Assembly (NCBI GenBank): GCA_023701085.1
Contig: JAMPXR010000148.1
Coordinates: forward strand, 1 to 6,506
Direction: 5' to 3'
DNA length: 6,506 bases
From: Ramlibacter sp.
GTDB taxonomy: Bacteria; Pseudomonadota; Gammaproteobacteria; Burkholderiales; Burkholderiaceae_C
Numbering within the stretch: the first letter of the stretch is position 1; each line of letters opens with the position of its first letter. Below are positions 1 through 6,506 of this stretch, piece after piece. Below the pieces are notes generated by a model. That model searched no databases. It saw only the letters and a program-made list of their open reading frames with translations, and had not been told where the DNA came from. The position numbers were made by a program, and so were the translations under genes.

Positions 1-441
<441 letters not shown>

Positions 442-498
442 CACCATGACCGGCCCGCGCGATGCACCGCGACAACCCTGCGGCCCGCCGGGGGAACC

Positions 499-1986
499 GT
501 GGCGCGCCGCCTGAACATCTTTCCGCGCGAGCAGCGCTCGCTGTTCGGGGAAATCCTCGACTGGATGCTCACGCCCTTGCTGCTGCTGTGGCCTGTCAGC
601 CTGGCGCTGACCTGGCTGGTGGCGCAGAACATCGCCGGCAAGCCGTTCGACCGCGCGCTGGAGTACAACGTGCAGGCGCTGGCGCAGCTGGTGAGCGTGC
701 AGCAGCAGCGCGTCGTCTTCAACCTGCCGCAGCCCGCGCGCGAAATCCTGCGGGCCGACGATTCCGACCTCGTGTACTACCAGGTGCTGGGCGCGCGCGG
801 CGAACTGCTCAGCGGGGAGCGGGACTTTCCACTGCCGCCCGAGGACGAGCGGCCGCTGGTCGGCGAGGTGCGATTGCGCGACGACGAGATGCGCGGGCAG
901 GAGGTGCGCGTGGCCTACACCTGGGTCAAGCTCGACCTGGCGGGCGCGCAGCCCGCGCTGGTGCAGGTGGCCGAGACGCGAGAAAAGCGCTCGGTGCTGG
1001 CCACGGAGATCATCAAGGGCGTGATGCTGCCGCAGTTCGTCATCCTGCCGCTGGCCGTGCTGCTGGTCTGGCTCGCGCTGGTGCGCGGCATCAAGCCGCT
1101 GTCCCAGCTGGAAGAGCGCATCCGCGCGCGCAAGCCCGATGACCTGAGCCCGCTGGACGACAAGACCGTGCCGCTGGAGGTGGCGCCGCTGGTGTCCTCC
1201 GTGAACGACCTGCTGACGCGGCTGAAGGACTCCATCGCCACGCAGAAACGCTTCCTGGCGGACGCGGCGCACCAGCTCAAGACGCCGCTGGCGGGGCTGC
1301 GCATGCAGGCCGACCTGGCGCAGCGCGAGGCGTTCAACGCCGAGGAGCTGAAGCAGTCGCTCAAGCAGATCGGACGCTCCAGCATCCGCGCGACGCACAC
1401 CGTGAACCAGCTGCTGGCGCTGGCGCGCGCCGAAAGCGGCGGGCAGACGCTGGCGCGCCAGCCCTGCGATCTGGCGCAGCTGACGATGCAGGCCGTGCAG
1501 GACTCGGTGCCGCGCGCCCTGGACAAGCGCATCGACCTGGGCTACGACGGCGCCGCGCCCGGCACGCCGGGCGTGCGCATCCCCGGCAACCCGACCCTGC
1601 TGCAGGAAATGATCCGCAACCTGCTGGACAACGCCATCAACTACACGCCTTCCAGTGCGGAGCATCCCGGCGTGATCACGGCGCGGGTGCTGGCCGACCC
1701 GTCCGGGCACTTCCTGATCCTCCAGGTGGAGGATTCCGGCCCCGGCATCCCGGAGGGCGAACGCGAGCTGGTCTTGCAGCCGTTCTACCGCACCCTGGGG
1801 ACCAACGTGGACGGCTCGGGCCTGGGGCTGCCCATCGTGCTGGAGATCGCGCGCCAGCACAACGCCGAACTGACGCTGGAAGACGCGCGCCCGGGCCATG
1901 CGCCGCCCGGCACGCGCGTCAGCGTGCGTTTCGTGCTGGCCGGGAAAGCCGTGACCGCTTACGCGGCCGCTGCGGAGCCCTTGTAG
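499..1986 (+). CDS. TctE-like membrane sensor histidine kinase
   Basis: An inner-membrane kinase of 495 residues that should autophosphorylate on histidine and pass phosphate to the regulator encoded just upstream. Order of parts: transmembrane segment at about 24-45; a periplasmic sensor of about 47-172 resembling the 2CSK_N (TctE-type) domain; transmembrane segment at about 174-196; a HAMP-like linker; HisKA with H-box AAHQLKTPLAG, phospho-acceptor His258 (bases 1270-1272); and a HATPase domain with N-box NLLDNAIN (374-381), G1 box EDSGPGIP (411-418), F-box FYRT and G2 box GSGLGLPIV (439-447). All ATP-site motifs are intact. The GTG at 499 is chosen because GGGGGAA lies just before it (from base 490) and the protein then begins at the usual short basic leader before the first membrane segment; no in-frame ATG lies between 442 and 499. 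The last residues, AYAAAAEPL, lie beyond the catalytic domain and share DNA with the convergent transferase gene. The family link to tricarboxylate sensing is not proof of ligand. Confidence 0.95.
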   Translation: MARRLNIFPREQRSLFGEILDWMLTPLLLLWPVSLALTWLVAQNIAGKPFDRALEYNVQALAQLVSVQQQRVVFNLPQPAREILRADDSDLVYYQVLGARGELLSGERDFPLPPEDERPLVGEVRLRDDEMRGQEVRVAYTWVKLDLAGAQPALVQVAETREKRSVLATEIIKGVMLPQFVILPLAVLLVWLALVRGIKPLSQLEERIRARKPDDLSPLDDKTVPLEVAPLVSSVNDLLTRLKDSIATQKRFLADAAHQLKTPLAGLRMQADLAQREAFNAEELKQSLKQIGRSSIRATHTVNQLLALARAESGGQTLARQPCDLAQLTMQAVQDSVPRALDKRIDLGYDGAAPGTPGVRIPGNPTLLQEMIRNLLDNAINYTPSSAEHPGVITARVLADPSGHFLILQVEDSGPGIPEGERELVLQPFYRTLGTNVDGSGLGLPIVLEIARQHNAELTLEDARPGHAPPGTRVSVRFVLAGKAVTAYAAAAEPL

Positions 1987-2630
1987 ACGTTCAGCTGCAA
2001 ACGCTCGCGCGCCATCGCCCGGGCCACCGCCGGCAGCGCGGCAACCTTCTGCACGTGCTGCCAGAGCGCGGGGTAGCCCTGCGGGTCATGGCCGGCAAAG
2101 CCGCCCCAGCGCAGCAAGGTCAAAGAGTAAGCATCCAGCGGCCCGAAATGTCCGCCGCCCAGGTAGGCGCTGCCGTCGCTGGCGGCCTTGCGCACGATCG
2201 ACTCGAGCTCGCCGAGCATCTGGCCGTACAGCTGCGCGTTGAAGGCCTTGACCTCGGCCTGCGCCTGCTCGCCGCCGACGAACTTCTGCGGCATGAACAC
2301 ATGGGTGAAGGTCGGATGCACGGTGTTGTTCATCCAGGCCAGCGTTTCCATCGCCCGGCTGTGCGCCAGCGGCTCGCGCGGCAGGAAATTGCAGTGGGGA
2401 AAGCGCCGGTCCAGATGGCTCACGATCGCGACGATCTGCGTGATCGCCTCGCCGTCATCGACCAGCACCGGCACCTGGCTGCGCGGGTTGAGTGCCTTGT
2501 ATTCCTCGTTGTAGTTCTCGCCCTTGTGGATCTTGACCATCTCGGGCTCGAACGGCTCGCCAGTGGATTCCAGCAGCGCATGGGGAACGAAGGAGCAGGC
2601 GCCCGGGGCAAAGTACAGTTTCAGTGTCAT
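1959..2630 (-). CDS. Glutathione S-transferase, beta-class-like
   Basis: A cytosolic 223-residue glutathione S-transferase, predicted to conjugate or reduce electrophilic substrates with glutathione. Length is normal for the family. Residues 1-80 form the thioredoxin-like domain: the start LYFAPGACSFVPH matches the beta-class bacterial pattern with a catalytic-type Cys12, SQVPVL carries the cis-proline (Pro54) that contacts glutathione, and ITQIVAIVSHL (63-73) is the gamma-glutamyl binding helix. Residues from about 90 form the all-helical domain; His105 may match the beta-class active-site histidine. The ATG at 2630 is fixed by this N terminus, although the frame is open far upstream and no clear Shine-Dalgarno precedes it. 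It is the last gene of the minus-strand run, 56 bases after the SPOR-like gene, and its final 28 bases overlap the kinase gene tail to tail. Substrate is unknown; the fold and class are confident. Confidence 0.93.
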   Translation of the reverse strand: MTLKLYFAPGACSFVPHALLESTGEPFEPEMVKIHKGENYNEEYKALNPRSQVPVLVDDGEAITQIVAIVSHLDRRFPHCNFLPREPLAHSRAMETLAWMNNTVHPTFTHVFMPQKFVGGEQAQAEVKAFNAQLYGQMLGELESIVRKAASDGSAYLGGGHFGPLDAYSLTLLRWGGFAGHDPQGYPALWQHVQKVAALPAVARAMARERLQLNVYKGSAAAA

Positions 2631-2654
2631 GGTGAAGTGGGGGTTTGAGTCGAT

Positions 2655-2689
2655 TAGGGCCTGTTCGCACTGTTTTTGGCAGTGCCCTA
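2655..2689 (-). other. Inverted repeat at the end of the SPOR-like gene
   Basis: GCACTG (2667-2672) and CAGTGC (2680-2685) form a 6-bp perfect stem around a 7-base loop. A second pair, TAGGGC (2655-2660) and GCCCTA (2684-2689), can pair outside it, using the stop codon of the SPOR-like gene (2687-2689). In the transcript of the minus-strand genes this lies between that stop and the transferase start. No run of U follows, so it is not a classic intrinsic terminator; it could slow RNA polymerase, protect RNA 3' ends or be chance. Seen directly as base pairing; any role is inference. Confidence 0.35.
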
Positions 2690-3115
2690 GCGGCAGGGCC
2701 GCAAGGTTCTTGCGCCCAGGGCCGCCTGCAGGTCCTGCAGGCGCGGCCGCAGGCTGTCGTCCACGGCGGGGAATCTGAGGGTCCACCCCCGCGGCTCGAT
2801 GGCCGGCTCCAGCACCCAGGAGCCCGCCGGCCAGGACTCCAGCGCGCGTTTGAGCATGGCCACCTGGGCTTCCTCGAAGACGCCGGCTTGCAGGCACTCC
2901 TGCGCCCTGGTGCCCGGCGGCGCCGCGGCGTCGGCGCGCCGGGCTTCGTCGCCGCCCAGGATGCGCAGCGCCTGCGGCCTGATCTGCTGGCGCAGCCGCT
3001 GGGGTTCGGACTGCTGGGCCGGCGCCAGGCCCCAGGGCGCCAGCAGGCCCTGCGACCACCCGAAGAAGGCGGCGTTGGCGAGCATCAGAAGCAGGACAGT
3101 CAGACGCAACATCAT
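2687..3115 (-). CDS. Membrane-anchored SPOR-type protein, apparently shortened inside
   Basis: A 142-residue protein without a recognisable enzyme motif. Residues 4-22 are hydrophobic (LRLTVLLLMLANAAFFGW), giving a single N-terminal membrane anchor or uncleaved signal with the rest in the periplasm. Then comes a basic and Gln-rich stretch (about 34-52), a segment starting at Cys74 (ECLQAGVFEEAQ) that resembles the start of a SPOR-like repeat, and a C-terminal stretch LRFPAVDDSLRPRLQDL ending near Cys141. Such proteins follow birA in many Burkholderiales and, from memory, are roughly 220-240 residues long; here the middle seems absent, joining EPAIEPR directly to GWTLRFPAVDD. SPOR domains usually bind denuded peptidoglycan at division sites, but the core is largely missing, so that role is doubtful. 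Two ATG codons sit in tandem at 3115 and 3112. The gene begins 34 bases after the birA stop, without a strong ribosome site, and is probably co-transcribed. Coding status is well supported by context; function is not. Confidence 0.75.
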   Translation of the reverse strand: MMLRLTVLLLMLANAAFFGWSQGLLAPWGLAPAQQSEPQRLRQQIRPQALRILGGDEARRADAAAPPGTRAQECLQAGVFEEAQVAMLKRALESWPAGSWVLEPAIEPRGWTLRFPAVDDSLRPRLQDLQAALGARTLRPCR

Positions 3116-3149
3116 CGGAAAGCTGGCAGGCGCCCGGAACGCGGCCGCC

Positions 3150-3983
3150 CTAGCCGGCGGGCCGCACGCTCACCTCGGCGCTGGTCACGGATTGGGTGCC
3201 GCCAGCAGTATGCACCAGCAGCGCGCCGGCTTCGCCGATGCCGCGGGCCACGCCAGCGGTCCCGTCGCTGAGCACGACCGCGCGGTCGCGCAGCGCATCG
3301 CGCGCGTTGAAACGGGCCTGGAACGGGGCGAATCCGCTGGCCTCGAACACCCGCACCGCCTGCACCAGGGGCGCGGCGACCCGCAGCAGCGCCTCGCCGG
3401 GGGACACCGCCGGCAGCAGCTCCTGCAGGGCGGCCGGCGGCACCGACAGGCCGCCCGCGTCGCGAGGGGAAATGTTGATCCCGATCCCGATCACCACATA
3501 GCGCCGGCTCGCTCCCGCGGCGCCGAAGCTGGCCGTTTCGATCAGCACGCCGGCCAGCTTGCGGTCGGCCAACCACAAGTCGTTGGGCCACTTGAGCTGG
3601 ATGCGAGGGTGCAGGCTCTCGGCCAGGCTCACGCCCACCGCCAGCGACAGGCCCGACCAGTCGGCGGGCGCCAGCGGCAGGCCCAGGGAAAACGTGAGCG
3701 AATCGCCCGCGCGGCTGGTCCAGCCGCGGCCCAGCCGTCCGCGGCCCGCCGTCTGGTGCTCCGCCACCAGCAGCACGGCTTCGGCCCGCCCGACGCGGGC
3801 GCGCTGCATCAGCTCGCTGTTGGTCGATGCGACCTCCGGCACGACCTCGACCGTGAGATCGGCCAGCAGCGGCGCCACGGCTTCGCGGATGAGCGCGGCC
3901 GGCCAGACGCTGCCGCCGGCCCGCGCGCCTGCCGTGGCCACGCCGGGCGCGCCCGCCCCGCCGGCAAGCCAGTCAGTGCTCAC
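3150..3983 (-). CDS. birA: Biotin--[acetyl-CoA-carboxylase] ligase without repressor domain
   Basis: A cytoplasmic 277-residue enzyme that makes biotinyl-5'-AMP from biotin and ATP and attaches biotin to a lysine of the biotin carboxyl carrier protein AccB and related carboxylases. Motifs in order: VASTN (51-55), the biotinyl-AMP loop GRGRLGR (80-86), KWPNDLW (131-137), KLAGVLIE with catalytic-type Lys142, and VIGIGIN (164-170). An SH3-like C-terminal domain follows (about 230-275). There is no N-terminal winged helix, so it should not repress biotin genes as the E. coli protein does. The first 27 residues are Gly/Ala-rich and poorly defined. The GTG at 3983 overlaps the SET stop codon as GTGA, a 4-base overlap, with AGG 8 bases before it; this implies translational coupling. 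The frame is open upstream to an ATG at 4040, but that start would lie deep inside the SET gene. The usual terminal GEVSVR motif reads AEVSVR here, a mild change. Confidence 0.95.
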   Translation of the reverse strand: MSTDWLAGGAGAPGVATAGARAGGSVWPAALIREAVAPLLADLTVEVVPEVASTNSELMQRARVGRAEAVLLVAEHQTAGRGRLGRGWTSRAGDSLTFSLGLPLAPADWSGLSLAVGVSLAESLHPRIQLKWPNDLWLADRKLAGVLIETASFGAAGASRRYVVIGIGINISPRDAGGLSVPPAALQELLPAVSPGEALLRVAAPLVQAVRVFEASGFAPFQARFNARDALRDRAVVLSDGTAGVARGIGEAGALLVHTAGGTQSVTSAEVSVRPAG

Positions 3984-4516
3984 TTGTGTTGCCTGCGTTT
4001 GGGGGCAAGGAGGGTTCCGCGGCAGTTCCCGGCACCGCACCAGCAGGGGTACTCGGCCTTGAGCTTTTTCGTGTAGCGCTCGTCGATGATCAGGCCGTAG
4101 TCGTAATTCAATTCCTCGCCGGCGCGGATGTTGCGCAGGGCCTTGATGAACACCCGCCCATCCTGTTCGTCGGCCTCGCAGTTGGGGTCGCAGGAGTGGT
4201 TGATCCAGCGCGAGGAGTTGCCTCCGTGCTTGGCATCGATCACCCGGCGCTCGTCCACGTGGAAGTAGAAGGTGTGGTTCGGATCCTTCGGGTCGTGCGG
4301 ATGACGGCGCTGCGCCTCCTTCCAGGTGATCACCTCGCCCACGTATTCGATGATGGTTTCGCCCTCGGCGATGTCCTGCAGGGCGAACACCCCCCTGCCG
4401 TGGACGCCCGAGCGCCGCACCTGGATGCGCCGCGCGGCGGCCGCCGGGACGCGCGGCTGGGAGACCGGCGCCGCGGGCGCGTCGGTGAAGCGGCCTGTTA
4501 CTGCTTTTTCTGCCAT
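3980..4516 (-). CDS. SET-domain protein lysine N-methyltransferase with post-SET zinc site
   Basis: A 178-residue SET enzyme, predicted to transfer methyl groups from S-adenosylmethionine to lysines of a protein. The first 30 residues are Ala/Pro-rich and probably disordered. The SET core then shows GRGVFA (40-45, cofactor loop), EYVGE (57-61), RWINHSCDPNC (103-113, pseudoknot strand) and EELNYDYG (134-141), with catalytic-type Tyr140 and Tyr138 at the F/Y switch. A post-SET motif CWCGAGNC (Cys158, 160, 165) can bind zinc together with Cys109. The layout resembles eukaryotic SET1/MLL-type enzymes, though such proteins are also known in bacteria. The tail is basic (KRRQHK). The ATG at 4516 is preferred over a TTG at 4522 because AGAG lies 8 bases before it. 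The first codons are unusually A-rich, which should keep the start site unstructured. It heads the minus-strand operon and its stop overlaps the birA start. The substrate is unknown. Confidence 0.93.
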   Translation of the reverse strand: MAEKAVTGRFTDAPAAPVSQPRVPAAAARRIQVRRSGVHGRGVFALQDIAEGETIIEYVGEVITWKEAQRRHPHDPKDPNHTFYFHVDERRVIDAKHGGNSSRWINHSCDPNCEADEQDGRVFIKALRNIRAGEELNYDYGLIIDERYTKKLKAEYPCWCGAGNCRGTLLAPKRRQHK

Positions 4517-4630
4517 CGGCAAAACTCTGTTAATTTAAATATGCACATGCGCGCGTGCGCGTACGCGCGCGAGAAGCGAGATTGTAGGGACACTTTATTT
4601 CCGGGCGCCGCGAGGCACCGGGTTCGATCC
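4517..4630. promoter_or_regulatory. Divergent intergenic region between SET gene and topB
   Basis: These 114 bases lie between two genes transcribed away from each other, so they must hold the start signals for both unless topB starts upstream. On the SET side there is an AT-rich patch (4530-4542) with palindrome ATTTAAAT (4533-4540) that could serve as a -10 region. TACAAT on the minus strand (4586 to 4581) matches five of six -10 consensus bases. For topB, TTTATT (4594-4599) is a weak -10 candidate. None has a convincing -35 hexamer at normal spacing, because the relevant positions fall in alternating GC sequence. Exact promoters are therefore not assigned. Confidence 0.5.
4539..4571. other. 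33-base alternating purine-pyrimidine tract (Z-DNA candidate)
   Basis: Every step from 4539 to 4571 alternates purine and pyrimidine without a break. It begins ATATGCACATG and becomes nearly pure CG alternation from 4549 onward, interrupted only by TG and TA steps. Within it GCGCGTACGCGC (4557-4568) is a perfect 12-base palindrome. Alternating CG/CA tracts of this length are classic left-handed Z-DNA formers under negative supercoiling, and the palindrome could alternatively bind a dimeric protein. The tract sits just upstream of the SET start and between the divergent genes. The alternation is seen directly; adoption of the Z form in the cell is inference. Confidence 0.75.

Positions 4631-6506
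<1,876 letters not shown>

Noticed and set aside
446..514. 22-codon mini-ORF between regulator and kinase, overlapping the kinase start
   Set aside because: ATG 446 follows the regulator stop closely and could reinitiate, but it has no ribosome site and its Pro/Arg/Gly content looks random.
462..1142. 226-codon open frame starting at ATG 462 inside the kinase region
   Set aside because: Its translation is almost only Ala, Arg and Gly, and it lies out of frame with clear kinase motifs.
1963..1970. GCGGCCGC palindrome at the junction of the convergent genes
   Set aside because: Eight-base GC palindromes are expected in such DNA; here it encodes alanines on both strands and has no flanking symmetry.
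2055..2648. 197-codon open frame on the plus strand
   Set aside because: It is antisense to the glutathione S-transferase, whose motifs are clear; the translation has no recognisable family.
2725..2741. Tandem CCTGCAGG repeats one base apart
   Set aside because: They encode the LQDLQ piece of the SPOR-like protein and are explained by repeated Leu-Gln codons.
2799..4076. 425-codon open frame on the plus strand
   Set aside because: It runs antisense across the SPOR-like, birA and SET genes, ignores their boundaries and shows no domain; it is a GC-driven shadow.

Overview
The window is strongly GC-rich, with third codon positions almost all G or C. Its gene families look like a betaproteobacterial chromosome, most likely order Burkholderiales and perhaps the Comamonadaceae. 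That placement rests on protein character (a TctE-type sensor kinase, a BirA lacking the repressor domain, a DAGREGE-type topoisomerase III) recalled from memory; no search was run. I see no mobile element, CRISPR array, rRNA or tRNA. Genes are tightly packed, and no gene-free stretch exceeds about 115 bases.

Layout. (1) Bases 1-1986, plus strand: a two-component system, made of the 3' part of an OmpR/PhoB-family response regulator (cut by the window edge) and a complete TctE-like membrane sensor histidine kinase starting at GTG 499. (2) Bases 1959-4516, minus strand: a probable operon read right to left. It holds a small SET-domain protein lysine methyltransferase, biotin protein ligase (birA, starting inside the SET stop codon), a short membrane-anchored protein that looks like an internally shortened SPOR-type protein, and a beta-class glutathione S-transferase. 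The transferase gene overlaps the 3' end of the kinase gene tail to tail by 28 bases. (3) Bases 4517-4630: a divergent intergenic region with an AT-rich patch and a 33-base uninterrupted purine-pyrimidine alternation, a strong candidate for Z-DNA. (4) Bases 4631-6506, plus strand: topB, DNA topoisomerase III, running off the right edge.

How they work together. The two-component pair is a self-contained sensing module whose signal cannot be read from the sequence. The minus-strand unit joins two enzymes that each modify lysine side chains on proteins (SET methyltransferase and biotin ligase) by a 4-base translational overlap. The topoisomerase gene is divergent from this unit, with a supercoil-sensitive type of sequence between them. 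The most interesting leads are the Z-DNA-prone divergent promoter next to a topoisomerase gene, the SET-birA coupling with a eukaryote-like SET/post-SET enzyme, and the apparent in-frame loss of the core of the SPOR-type protein.
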